64,000 bases of DNA from an uncultured bacterium (GCA_913050325.1 CAJWZP010000003.1:1-64000), one strand, 5' to 3'; numbered from the stretch's first letter, positions 24,932 to 35,239 are shown. Notes: generated by a model from the sequence alone, not told the origin. Numbers and translations are program-made.

Positions 24932-26046
24932 TATCTCGGCATTTTTTCATCAAATTTTGCAGCCCATGCATCAATTCCACCTGCAAGACTTCTAACTTTT
25001 GTGTATCCCATACCTTTTAGAATTCTAGTTGCTTGTAAACTTCTCATTCCATGATGACAATAAACAATAATATCATCAGCCAAGTCAAGTTCATGTATTC
25101 GTGAAGTTAAATCACCTAGAGGTATTAACTTAGAGTCATTTAAATTACAGATTTCATATTCTCCTGGTTCTCTAACATCTAAGAGTTTTACTTTACTATT
25201 TGAGGCTTTGATAGTATTTAACTCATCAACAGAGATTTCCAATTCACTTTCTGATTCCTCTTTATTGTTTATTCCACAAAATTCCTCATAATTAATAAGC
25301 TTTTCAATCTTTGGAGTATCTGGATTTTTTCTTAATTTTATTTCTCTGAATGACATTTTTAGTGAATCATACAAAAGGAGCCTTCCACTTAAAGTTTCTC
25401 CAACTCCTAATAATATTTTTACTGTTTCAGTTGCTTGGATAACACCAATTATTCCAGGAAGTATTCCTAAAACTCCTCCTTCCGCACATGATGGTACCAT
25501 GCCAGGAGGTGGGGGTTCTGGATATAAATCTCTATAGTGAGGACCATCTTTATAATTAAAAACTGTTGCTTGGCCTTCAAACCTAAATATACTTCCATAA
25601 ACATTAGGTTTATTAAGTAAAACACAGGCATCATTTACAAGATATCTTGTTGCAAAATTATCTGTTCCATCGACAATTACATCGTAATCTTTAAAAATAT
25701 CTAATGCATTATCTGCAGACAATCTTATGTTATAGGTATTAATGTTTATATCCGAATTTAATTCTAATAATCTTTTCTTTGCGGATTCAACTTTTAATTC
25801 ACCAACCCTATCTTCAGCATGAAGTATTTGTCTTTGTAGATTGCTTAAATCAACAACATCGAAATCTACTATACCAATTGTACCTATACCGGCAGACGCT
25901 AAATATAAAGCAAGTGGTGATCCAAGCCCACCAGCACCTATACATAATACTTTAGCTTCAGTTAATTTTTCCTGGCCTTTAACTCCAACTTCCGGCATTA
26001 TTAAATGCCTACTATATCTTCCAATCTGATTTTTTGATAATCCCAT
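24928..26046 (-). CDS. moeB: ThiF/MoeB-type adenylyltransferase fused to a rhodanese domain
   Basis: Activates the C-terminal glycine of a ubiquitin-like sulfur carrier (MoaD/ThiS type) by adenylation. 372 residues. The E1-like N-terminal domain has GAGGLGSPLALYLASAG, then DFDVVDLSNLQRQ and VDGTDNFATRYLVND. The catalytic cysteine region is PSCAEGGVLG. The C-terminal rhodanese domain (about 270-372) has the persulfide cysteine in CHHGMRS. The two CxxC pairs that bind zinc in E. coli MoeB are both absent (RDLYPEPPPPG, and NPDTPKIEK where related proteins have CxxC). Which carrier it serves is unknown. Confidence 0.9.
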   Translation of the reverse strand: MGLSKNQIGRYSRHLIMPEVGVKGQEKLTEAKVLCIGAGGLGSPLALYLASAGIGTIGIVDFDVVDLSNLQRQILHAEDRVGELKVESAKKRLLELNSDININTYNIRLSADNALDIFKDYDVIVDGTDNFATRYLVNDACVLLNKPNVYGSIFRFEGQATVFNYKDGPHYRDLYPEPPPPGMVPSCAEGGVLGILPGIIGVIQATETVKILLGVGETLSGRLLLYDSLKMSFREIKLRKNPDTPKIEKLINYEEFCGINNKEESESELEISVDELNTIKASNSKVKLLDVREPGEYEICNLNDSKLIPLGDLTSRIHELDLADDIIVYCHHGMRSLQATRILKGMGYTKVRSLAGGIDAWAAKFDEKMPRY

Positions 26047-26197
26047 TTGAACCTCTTAAAAGTAAAAAATATAGCACAAAAAAAATTTTTTAGAACTATT
26101 TATTACATTTTTGATATAATTTGTGTTTTTAAACGTAATTAAGTAGAATCAATTAAATTTATTTTTAATATTGTAAGGAAAAAGGTTAAAATAAAGC

Positions 26198-28203
<2,006 letters not shown>

Positions 28204-28205
28204 AT

Positions 28206-29735
28206 ATGTATAGCAAAGTTCTTATTCTAGATTTTGGTTCCCAAGTTACAAAATTGATTGCGAGAAATGTCAGAGAACTTAATGTCTATTGTGAAATTAT
28301 TTCATACGATACTAACATAGATAAAATTAAACAATTAAAACCTGATTGCATAATATTCTCGGGTAGCCCTGCAAGTATTTATGATAAGAAACCACCGTTA
28401 TTTGATAAAAAATTATTAGATATAAATTTACCAATATTAGGAATATGCTATGGTGCACAGTTGATATCTAAAATTTATAAATCAAATGTAAAAAAATCTA
28501 AAATTAGAGAGTTTGGACCAGCAAAATTAATAAAAAATAAAAATCATAAAATTTTATTGGGGATAAAAAATAATAGTGTCTCATGGATGTCACACGGCGA
28601 CACAATTGTTAAGCTTGGAAAGAATCTTGAAGGTTTAGCAAAGTCAGAGTTTGGATCTATTGCTCTTTTTAAGCATAAAAATAAAAATATTTTTGGAACT
28701 CAATTTCATCCAGAGGTTGTTCATACATCTTTTGGTAAAGATTTTCTTTCAAACTTTATTTTTAACATTGCAAAATGTAAAAGTAATTGGAGGCCAGGAA
28801 AATTAATAAAAAATAAAACAGCTGAAATAAAGAAACAGATTGGAAATGGAAGAGCAATATCTGCAATTTCTGGAGGAGTTGATTCAAGTGTTTCCTCAGT
28901 ATTGGTAGCCAAAGCTATAGGTTCAAAGCTTAAATCATTTATAGTTGATACAGGTCTAATGAGAAAAAATGAAGTAAAGTTAATTATTCCAAATTTAAAG
29001 AAACTTGGAGTAAATCCTAAGATTATAAATGCCTCAAAATTATTTTTTAAAAGATTAAAAGGTATTACAAATCCGGAAAAGAAAAGAAAAATTATTGGTA
29101 AAACTTTTATTGAACTTTTTGAAAAAGAAGCGAATAAAACTAATGCTGATTTTCTTGTTCAAGGAACTCTATATCCTGATGTAATAGAAAGCGTTAGCAT
29201 AAGTGGTCCTTCAGCAGTTATAAAATCTCATCATAATGTTGGTGGTTTACCCAAAAGAATGAAACTATCATTAGTCGAACCTTTGAGAGATTTATTTAAA
29301 GATGAAGTAAGAGTTTTAGGAAAAAGCTTGGGTATAGAAAAAGATTTGATTGGAAGGCATCCATTTCCAGGCCCTGGTTTAGCAATAAGAATACTTGGAG
29401 AAGTAACAGAGGAAAGAGTTAAAATTCTTCAAGAGGCAGATGATATCTATACAAGATTATTAAAAGAAAAAAAATTATATGATCAAATATGGCAGGCTTT
29501 TTGTGTATTAATTCCTATTAAGACTGTTGGTGTAATGGGCGATGAAAGAACCTATGAAAATACTATAGCTATTAGAGCAGTTAATAGTACAGATGGCATG
29601 ACAGCCAGTTGGTCTAGAATTCCATATGATGTTTTAGATTTAATTTCTTCAGAAATTATTAACTCGGTTAAAGGTATAAATAAAGTTGTTTTTGATATTT
29701 CAAATAAGCCACCAAGTACTATTGAATGGGAATAA
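28206..29735 (+). CDS. guaA: GMP synthase (glutamine-hydrolysing)
   Basis: Converts XMP to GMP. 509 residues. The N-terminal class I glutamine amidotransferase has catalytic C81 (GICYGAQ) and the His/Glu pair in GTQFHPEV. The ATP-pyrophosphatase P-loop is SGGVDSS (near residue 223), and the C-terminal dimerisation domain ends with KPPSTIEWE, the usual GuaA terminus. The second gene of a guaB-guaA operon, 2 bp after guaB. Confidence 0.97.
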   Translation: MYSKVLILDFGSQVTKLIARNVRELNVYCEIISYDTNIDKIKQLKPDCIIFSGSPASIYDKKPPLFDKKLLDINLPILGICYGAQLISKIYKSNVKKSKIREFGPAKLIKNKNHKILLGIKNNSVSWMSHGDTIVKLGKNLEGLAKSEFGSIALFKHKNKNIFGTQFHPEVVHTSFGKDFLSNFIFNIAKCKSNWRPGKLIKNKTAEIKKQIGNGRAISAISGGVDSSVSSVLVAKAIGSKLKSFIVDTGLMRKNEVKLIIPNLKKLGVNPKIINASKLFFKRLKGITNPEKKRKIIGKTFIELFEKEANKTNADFLVQGTLYPDVIESVSISGPSAVIKSHHNVGGLPKRMKLSLVEPLRDLFKDEVRVLGKSLGIEKDLIGRHPFPGPGLAIRILGEVTEERVKILQEADDIYTRLLKEKKLYDQIWQAFCVLIPIKTVGVMGDERTYENTIAIRAVNSTDGMTASWSRIPYDVLDLISSEIINSVKGINKVVFDISNKPPSTIEWE

Positions 29736-29813
29736 AAATTTTATTTTATCATATTCTTTATTTTGATTTATATAAATAAATGAAATTTAAAATTTGATAG
29801 TTATATTAGTTTT

Positions 29814-30101
29814 ATGAAATCATGGTTTGAATTAAATCATCTAAGAATTGCAGATTCATTGAATAATAGGCCCAAGAAAAATATATTATTTCTTTATTTT
29901 ACACATATGACTATTGGTATTAGAGAAGCATGTAAGCAATTTCTAATGGCTTTAGCAAGCTTAATTCATGCATTTTTACCACCTTTGTTTAATTTTAAAT
30001 TGTTAGAAATGGTCATTAATCAAGCTATTGGATTACACAAATATTTACCACAACACCCTGATTGGAAAAAACTTAAAAATGAACTTAACAAAGATTCTTA
30101 G
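29814..30101 (+). CDS. DUF6356-like small membrane protein (95 aa)
   Basis: A short protein with one central hydrophobic helix. FLYFTHMTIGIREACKQFLM followed by LIHAFLPPLFNF resembles the DUF6356 pattern (FxxHPxSVGExYxEHM then IHALxP). The family has no known function. The 3' end overlaps the next gene by 23 bp. Upstream lies about 78 bp of AT-rich spacer after guaA. Assignment is by eye. Confidence 0.6.
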   Translation: MKSWFELNHLRIADSLNNRPKKNILFLYFTHMTIGIREACKQFLMALASLIHAFLPPLFNFKLLEMVINQAIGLHKYLPQHPDWKKLKNELNKDS

Positions 30102-30765
30102 CGAAGGAACTATTATTCATTCCAGTGGAACTACTGGTCCAAGTAAACCAATTTATCAACCAGTAAGTAAAATAAAGGCAGCAAATAAGATTGCAAGAGA
30201 TGTTCAAGAAATTAATAAAAAAAGTAAAATTTTAACTGTTTGTAAACTAGATCACGCAGGCGGATTGCTTGCCCAAACACTTCCTGCTTTTGAGATTGAT
30301 GCCGAAGTAAAAATAGAAAATTTTAATGCATTTAGATGGGTACAAATTATCAACAAGTTTACTCATTCACATCTTACACCCGGCATGGCAGAAGCTGTAA
30401 CAAAAACTAAATCTTGGAGAGACTTAGATTTATCTGGGATAGTTATTACTTGTGGAAGTGATAGAGTTTCGCATGATTGTATTCAAGATTTTATTAATAA
30501 AGATTGCACTTTTATAGTAAATTGGGGTATGAGCGAGGTTGGACCCATCGCTATTAATAAAATTTTTAAAAAAGGTATGCAAATAGATTATTTAGAGGGT
30601 TATTCATTAATGGGAGATACATCTTTTATTAACACCAAGATAATTAATAATGAACTTTTTGTTAAAGGTGAAATTTGTGTTTTTGATGATTGGTTTGCCA
30701 CTGGAGATTTAATTAAAAAAATTAATAATAATTATTGGTTTGATAAAAGAAAAGACCAATTTTGA
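30079..30765 (+). CDS. miniature ANL (AMP-binding) domain protein
   Basis: 228 residues from ATG 30079 (MNLTKILSEG), overlapping the previous gene by 23 bp. It holds the middle of an adenylate-forming enzyme: P-loop IHSSGTTGPSKPIYQP near residue 14, WGMSEVGP near 148, and the TGDL aspartate near 210. It starts right before the P-loop and stops at the hinge (KRKDQF). The N-terminal subdomain (about 120 residues) and the whole C-terminal domain with the catalytic lysine are absent. It could be a stand-alone adenylation core, a decayed ligase, or a MenE-like fragment. Confidence 0.7.
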   Translation: MNLTKILSEGTIIHSSGTTGPSKPIYQPVSKIKAANKIARDVQEINKKSKILTVCKLDHAGGLLAQTLPAFEIDAEVKIENFNAFRWVQIINKFTHSHLTPGMAEAVTKTKSWRDLDLSGIVITCGSDRVSHDCIQDFINKDCTFIVNWGMSEVGPIAINKIFKKGMQIDYLEGYSLMGDTSFINTKIINNELFVKGEICVFDDWFATGDLIKKINNNYWFDKRKDQF

Positions 30766-31093
30766 TATATAATATTTTTATGGATAAAGTTTATAAAATT
30801 TTATTAGCAATTATAGGAATAAGTTTAGTTTTTTTGAATATTCAATTAGCTTATCAATATTCTAATATTGATAATAAAGTTATTACTATAAAAGTTATTC
30901 AAGATAAACAATAGTTTTAAAAATATTATAATTAGTTAATTTATTAATATGTGTAAAACAACTAAAATAATTTTAACTTCAATAATTTTGTTGGAAATTT
31001 ACATGTTCATTTCAATATAACTATGATTAGGCTTCTATTTACTATTCTGATTGTTTTTTTTACATCATATATTTATTTTTACTTAAAATAAAT
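30766..31093. other. 328-bp spacer with only micro-ORFs
   Basis: This AT-rich stretch lies between the mini-ANL gene and the convergent secreted protein. It holds a 44-codon frame preceded by TATAAT (30780-30914) and two shorter hydrophobic frames of 23 and 22 codons (30949-31020, 31023-31091). No RNA gene, repeat or terminator is convincing here. Confidence 0.5.
30780..30914 (+). CDS. possible single-span membrane microprotein (44 aa)
   Basis: The frame MDKVYKILLAIIGISLVFLN... has one hydrophobic helix followed by a short polar tail. TATAAT at 30768-30773 lies six bases before the ATG, as at ffh and radA. There is no homologue I recognise, and such hydrophobic frames arise by chance in AT-rich DNA, so this is tentative. 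Confidence 0.3.
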   Translation: MDKVYKILLAIIGISLVFLNIQLAYQYSNIDNKVITIKVIQDKQ

Positions 31094-31477
31094 CTATCTG
31101 CACTCATCAGCTTTTAAAGTTATATTGTTAATGAATTCACCTGAAAAAGAGCTAAACTGATACTGAACGTCCTTTAAGCCTAAAAGCAAATTATATGTAT
31201 CAGGATTTTCACACATATTTTTCGTAGCTCTTTGTTTGTAACCTGGACCTAATTGATTTTTAGACCATGAGGTTTGATACATATATATAAGCCTCGCACC
31301 ATCATCAAAAGACATACACGTTGTAAAATCCATCACTAACTCATCACTTAATACCATGGGAGTTTCAGCATTAACACCATCTGAAATCTGTAGACATTCT
31401 TCAAATGAATATTTATAATTGGCAAAAACTGAACTTGAAAACAAAATTAAAAAAAAAATTATAAAAAAATTTTTCAT
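31094..31477 (-). CDS. secreted protein of unknown function (127 aa)
   Basis: The N terminus MKNFFIIFFLILFSSSVFA is a good Sec signal peptide with a VFA cleavage site. The mature part has four cysteines (about positions 29, 54, 88 and 126), an even number that could form two disulfides, and aromatic-rich segments such as IYMYQTSWSKNQLGPGY. It is probably periplasmic. I do not recognise the family. It is followed on the same strand, after 30 bp upstream, by the glycosylase gene. Confidence 0.7.
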   Translation of the reverse strand: MKNFFIIFFLILFSSSVFANYKYSFEECLQISDGVNAETPMVLSDELVMDFTTCMSFDDGARLIYMYQTSWSKNQLGPGYKQRATKNMCENPDTYNLLLGLKDVQYQFSSFSGEFINNITLKADECR

Positions 31478-31507
31478 ATAATAATTTTAACATTAAAATC
31501 AAAAAAA

Positions 31508-32113
31508 TTAATACTGAACAATTTCAGGATCTACAGTTCGCCATATGTACCATGTGCCAACACTGCAGTAAGGGTTCCATTTATTTCTAAGAAGATTAAG
31601 ATATTTCTGATTAGGTGGATACTGAATTTTATAATTTTTTGATATTCCTTTTAAAAATCCAATATCTTGAATTGGAAAAATATTTAATCTATTTTGATTA
31701 AATAATAAAAACATTTCTGAAGACCATTTTCCAATCCCTTTATTTAAGGAAAGATAATTGATTGCATCCTCATCATTCATATTTTTTAATTTATTTAAAT
31801 TAAAATTCTTATTTATAAAATTATTAGCGAGTTCCTTTATATAAGTAATCTTTTGTCTTGAAAAACCACATGATTTTAATTCTTTATCTGAGAGATTTCT
31901 GATATTTTTAGGTGTTATTTGTTTTATTTTTATATTTAATCTTCTCCAAACAGCCTCGGCTGAGGCTACAGATACTTGTTGCCCTACAATTGATTTACAT
32001 AAGGAATAAAATGGATCGTTCTTGGTAATTAGCTCTCCATCATATTTTCTTATTATTTTTGCAATTATCTTATCTTTTAGAGATAAAGAAATTCTTGCGT
32101 GAGTCCACAACAT
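31508..32113 (-). CDS. DNA-3-methyladenine glycosylase, AlkA-like (HhH-GPD)
   Basis: Base-excision glycosylase of the HhH-GPD superfamily, 201 residues. Seen: FYSLCKSIVGQQVSVASAEAVW (conserved QQ helix), the helix-hairpin-helix LNKGIGKWSSEMFLLF (near residue 130) and the catalytic aspartate in FPIQDIGF (near 147). It lacks the N-terminal domain of E. coli AlkA, as many bacterial homologues do. No iron-sulfur cysteine cluster is present, which argues against Nth/MutY. It is divergent from the methyltransferase at 32136. Confidence 0.85.
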   Translation of the reverse strand: MLWTHARISLSLKDKIIAKIIRKYDGELITKNDPFYSLCKSIVGQQVSVASAEAVWRRLNIKIKQITPKNIRNLSDKELKSCGFSRQKITYIKELANNFINKNFNLNKLKNMNDEDAINYLSLNKGIGKWSSEMFLLFNQNRLNIFPIQDIGFLKGISKNYKIQYPPNQKYLNLLRNKWNPYCSVGTWYIWRTVDPEIVQY

Positions 32114-32135
32114 AAAGTAATTTTACCAACATTAT

Positions 32136-32762
32136 ATGGTTATAAATAAAATAAAAAATCTATTTAAAAGTAGATTGTCTGTTGAGGATTCGATTCCCAA
32201 AGTTAGCTTAGAAAAAAAGCATATGCAAAATTGCGAACTTTTATTAAACAGAGAAGAGTTACTGGATAAAATTCCTAAAAATTCTATATTAGCAGAGATT
32301 GGTGTGGATGAAGGTGACTTCAGTGAAAGGTTATATAAAAAGTGTGATCCCGAATACCTATATCTGATAGATTTATGGTCTTCAAAAAGATATGGTGAAA
32401 AAAAATTCAATATTGTTAAAAACAGATTTTATGATCAATTAAAAAAAGATGAAGTTAAAATTTTTCGTGACGATTCTATAAATGTAGTTTCAAATTTCAA
32501 TGATAATTTTTTTGACTGGATTTATATTGATACCGATCATAGCTTTAATACAACTTATAAAGAATTAATAACTTGGAAATCAAAAGTTAAAAGAAATGGA
32601 ATTATTTCAGGCCATGATTATATGATGGGTAATTGGAAAAAAACTTATAGATATGGTGTTATTGAAGCTGTTCATAAATTTTGTGTTGAATATTCTTGGG
32701 AAATGGTTTTTCTAACAATAGATCAAACAGAGAATCTTAGTTTTGCGATTAAGAGGATTTAA
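32136..32762 (+). CDS. class I SAM-dependent methyltransferase-like protein
   Basis: 208 residues. SILAEIGVDEGDFSERL is a motif I-like glycine/acidic loop, followed by YLYLIDLWSS and by DWIYIDTDHSFNTTYKELITW, which resembles the Methyltransf_24 / CmcI-TylF group. HDYMMGN near residue 163 could supply metal ligands. The substrate is unknown. The 3' end overlaps the next convergent gene by 4 bp. No ribosome-binding site is seen. Confidence 0.7.
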   Translation: MVINKIKNLFKSRLSVEDSIPKVSLEKKHMQNCELLLNREELLDKIPKNSILAEIGVDEGDFSERLYKKCDPEYLYLIDLWSSKRYGEKKFNIVKNRFYDQLKKDEVKIFRDDSINVVSNFNDNFFDWIYIDTDHSFNTTYKELITWKSKVKRNGIISGHDYMMGNWKKTYRYGVIEAVHKFCVEYSWEMVFLTIDQTENLSFAIKRI

Positions 32763-33082
32763 ACCCTGTCCATAATCCATTTAATTCTATTAGAAATTAT
32801 CTCTGCAATATTTATTTCATCGTTTTTGTAATAAAACTTATATTCTTCTTTGGTATCTTTAATTATTATTTTTTCATATAAACTTGCTAAATCATTAGGA
32901 TTAATTTTCTCATCAGATTTTTTGAATTCAAAATGAAAATAAAAATTATTATATTTAAAAGAAACTATAGAATGATTTTTATCATTTCTTAATTTTTTAA
33001 AATTTTCAAGAAATAGTAAATTTAACTCTTCTTTAATATAATTATTTTTAATTTGATTAAGTTCGTCTACACTCATTCCCAT
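32759..33082 (-). CDS. unknown protein (107 aa)
   Basis: Small, highly charged protein (MGMSVDELNQIKNNYIKEEL...) with no signal peptide, membrane segment or catalytic motif that I can identify. Two possible Met starts lie close together (positions 1 and 3). It overlaps the convergent methyltransferase-like gene by 4 bp. Codon use is like the neighbours. Confidence 0.55.
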   Translation of the reverse strand: MGMSVDELNQIKNNYIKEELNLLFLENFKKLRNDKNHSIVSFKYNNFYFHFEFKKSDEKINPNDLASLYEKIIIKDTKEEYKFYYKNDEINIAEIISNRIKWIMDRV

Positions 33083-33170
33083 TTAGAATCATCCTTAAAA
33101 TAAATTATATAAAGTAATAAAAAGAATAATATTTAATAAACATCCACCAGGTAAATTAAAAAAAAACATT

Positions 33171-33353
33171 CTATTTTTCTTTCCTTTTATTGTAATGCAG
33201 GAATATGGCCAAACCTATAATTAGAATTCCTACGAAAGCCGGAACTCTGAATAAAGCAATTATAAAACCAAAAAAAGCGCCAAGTATTCCACCTTGACCT
33301 AAAATCAATATTAATATTCCAAAAATAATTAAAAATTTATTTAAATTACTCAT
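33171..33353 (-). CDS. small two-helix membrane protein (60 aa)
   Basis: The sequence MSNLNKFLIIFGILILILGQ begins the first hydrophobic helix, followed by a glycine-rich turn (GGILGAFFG), a second hydrophobic segment and a basic tail (HYNKRKEK). The predicted topology is two membrane spans. It resembles short DUF-type membrane proteins, but I cannot name a family. Located in the patch of small genes at 32759-34402. Confidence 0.55.
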   Translation of the reverse strand: MSNLNKFLIIFGILILILGQGGILGAFFGFIIALFRVPAFVGILIIGLAIFLHYNKRKEK

Positions 33354-33519
33354 TTTTTTAATATCATATGTTTTTATTTATATCTAATATTACATTTTTT
33401 TTCTAATATTGATATTATATTAGTATGATTCAATTAATTGATCTTATAAAAAGAAAACCTTTTTCATTCCTAGCAATATTAATTGGAATGATATTAGTAT
33501 ATTTTGGATATTAGAATTA

Positions 33520-33795
33520 TTAATCCTCTAAAAAAGGTTCTAGCTCTTCTGCTAACTCTGGGTCTATATTTTTAACATCTTGCAGTGAATAAAAGTCATT
33601 CTTTATATTAGTTGAAATGTTTTGAAGATGAGCATCGTAAATTTTTTTTGCTCCTTCAAATTCTTCTCTTATGTCTTCACTGTTTTCGTCAGAAGGTTTT
33701 ATATTATTATACTGCTCTCTTAATGAATTACGGCTTTTTTTAAGTTTTAGCCACCCATCTCTAAGTGCTAATATTATAGCATCAGCTTTTCCCAT
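33520..33795 (-). CDS. unknown coiled-coil protein (91 aa)
   Basis: Acidic, helical protein (MGKADAIILALRDGWLKLKK at the N terminus; acidic end ELAEELEPFLED). The heptad-like spacing in the middle suggests a coiled coil. It is the last gene of a four-gene run on the minus strand (34402 to 33520), 5 bp after the DUF4177-like gene. The function is unknown. Confidence 0.6.
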   Translation of the reverse strand: MGKADAIILALRDGWLKLKKSRNSLREQYNNIKPSDENSEDIREEFEGAKKIYDAHLQNISTNIKNDFYSLQDVKNIDPELAEELEPFLED

Positions 33796-33800
33796 TATTT

Positions 33801-33995
33801 TTAAACGCTTTTCTTCAGAAAAAACCTGTCATTTAAAACAGAAACAAGTTCCCATCCATCTTTTCCCAGATTATTTAATTTATCCATAATTAAAGTGTCA
33901 ATATCTTCACGAGCAGAGTTTTCATATATGTCTAATTCGTGAGATGATGGCGTTTGTAATTCTTCTAACTTAAGAATTTTATATTCGAAATTCAT
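33801..33995 (-). CDS. DUF4177-like small protein (64 aa)
   Basis: MNFEYKILKLEEL at the start and LNNLGKDGWELVSVLNDRFFLKK at the end reproduce the DUF4177 pattern (YEYKVV ... LNxxGxxGWELV ... FKR). The family is small, alpha/beta and of unknown role. The start codon overlaps the preceding gene's stop as ATGA (33992-33995). Confidence 0.7.
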   Translation of the reverse strand: MNFEYKILKLEELQTPSSHELDIYENSAREDIDTLIMDKLNNLGKDGWELVSVLNDRFFLKKSV

Positions 33996-34180
33996 AAAGA
34001 CTCCAAGTCTTCTTTCTTTTCTTCATCTTCACTTAATTCTATTTTAACTTCTTCCATATTTTCTGTTACATCATCTAACTCAGCAACAAATTTATCATAT
34101 TCTTCTTTGCTGATCCTGTTCTCTTGCAAATAAATATTTAACATCCTTAAATCATAAGGATTGATTGACCTGTTATCCAT
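33992..34180 (-). CDS. unknown small acidic protein (62 aa)
   Basis: Starts MDNRSINPYDLRMLNIYLQE and ends in a strongly acidic tail (ELSEDEEKKEDLESL). The N-terminal half (LRMLNIYLQENRISKEEYDKF) reads like a short helical motif. No function can be given. It is cotranscribed with the DUF4177-like gene (4-bp overlap) and follows the cysteine-rich gene by 18 bp. Confidence 0.6.
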   Translation of the reverse strand: MDNRSINPYDLRMLNIYLQENRISKEEYDKFVAELDDVTENMEEVKIELSEDEEKKEDLESL

Positions 34181-34198
34181 TATATCCTCTATATATAA

Positions 34199-34402
34199 TT
34201 ATTTTGCAGCACCGACTGACTGATTTTTACAAATTTCACAATCACAGCCAATCATCCAACCGAAAACCTGAGACTCTTTGTTACATTGAGTACAAGAAAT
34301 AGTGTAAAGATGACCTTCACGTCTTTCTTGAGCTTTTTTAACTTCCCAGCTACTTACTGGTTCACCTGGGCAGTCCCAACATATTCTTTTTAGTTTATCC
34401 AT
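34199..34402 (-). CDS. small cysteine-rich, probably zinc-binding protein (67 aa)
   Basis: Cysteines are arranged as CWDC (about 9-12), CTQC (37-40) and CDCEIC (53-58), with GWMIG before the last group. The pattern suggests two zinc sites. It is the first gene of the four-gene minus-strand run; the ATG is preceded by GGAGGAATTTCC on the minus strand, a good ribosome-binding site. The function is unknown. Confidence 0.65.
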   Translation of the reverse strand: MDKLKRICWDCPGEPVSSWEVKKAQERREGHLYTISCTQCNKESQVFGWMIGCDCEICKNQSVGAAK

Positions 34403-34457
34403 GGAAATTCCTCCAACCCTAATATTTTTACAAAATATAAGGCTTTGTCAATAATGA

Positions 34458-34463
34458 TATAAT
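34458..34463 (+). promoter_or_regulatory. -10 element of a possible near-leaderless coaX promoter
   Basis: TGATATAATAGTATTATATG contains an extended -10 (TGnTATAAT) with eight bases to the coaX ATG at 34472 and no Shine-Dalgarno sequence. The start point would be at or within two bases of the start codon. Confidence 0.45.
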
Positions 34464-34471
34464 AGTATTAT

Positions 34472-35239
34472 ATGAAAATGTTATTAGATATAGGTAATTC
34501 GATGACAAAAATATGCCTGAATAAAGGCATATCGATTAAAAATATAAAAAAAATTGAAAATAAAAAAATTAAAGATTATGAAAAGAATTTAAAAAATATA
34601 TTAGTCAATTTTAAAAAAAATAAAATTGAAAAAATATTTATTTCATCTGTAAATTTGAAGATATTGAATATCACAAAAAAAACTATTAGAAAAATATTTC
34701 CACAATTAGATGTAAAAATTCTTAAAAACTATGATTTTAAAAACTTTAAAATTAAATATAAAGAAATTCATAAGTTTGGGTCAGACAGATTCTTTAACTG
34801 TATTGGTGCTAAATATATTTTAAATAATAAAAATTTAATAATTATTGATATTGGGACTGCAACAACTGTTGATGTAGTATCTTCAGATTTTGAATATTTA
34901 GGTGGTCAAATATTTAGTGGTCCGCTAACCTCATATAGTACTTTAATTTCAAATACATCCATGATTGGAAATCATGATCTTTTAATAAGTAAAAAGATTC
35001 TAGGTAAATCTACTGCTCAATGTTTATCATCAGGTTTTATTTATAGTAATTCTATAATGTTTGAAGGTTTAGTGAAAAAAATCCAAAAAGAATATAATAA
35101 AAAATTTCAAACATTAATCACTGGTGGTTTATCAAATATATTTAGTAAGTTTCTACCAAAAGATTTTATAATAGATCAAGAACTTACTTTAAAAGGAATA
35201 ATGTTTTATATAAATGAAATTAATAGGTCTAAAATATAA
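34472..35239 (+). CDS. coaX: type III pantothenate kinase
   Basis: Phosphorylates pantothenate at the start of coenzyme A synthesis. 255 residues. It has MLLDIGNSMTKICL at the N terminus (actin-like ATPase phosphate 1), KFGSDRFFNCIGAKY near residue 105 (pantothenate site), and IIDIGTATTVDVVS near 128. It lies upstream of an unknown gene that overlaps it by 26 bp. In other bacteria coaX is often next to birA, which is not seen here. Confidence 0.9.
   Translation: MKMLLDIGNSMTKICLNKGISIKNIKKIENKKIKDYEKNLKNILVNFKKNKIEKIFISSVNLKILNITKKTIRKIFPQLDVKILKNYDFKNFKIKYKEIHKFGSDRFFNCIGAKYILNNKNLIIIDIGTATTVDVVSSDFEYLGGQIFSGPLTSYSTLISNTSMIGNHDLLISKKILGKSTAQCLSSGFIYSNSIMFEGLVKKIQKEYNKKFQTLITGGLSNIFSKFLPKDFIIDQELTLKGIMFYINEINRSKI

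Noticed and set aside
29736-29813. Terminator after guaA
   Set aside because: Short A/T complementarity (AATAAAA/TTTTATT) without GC pairs is expected by chance in this composition.
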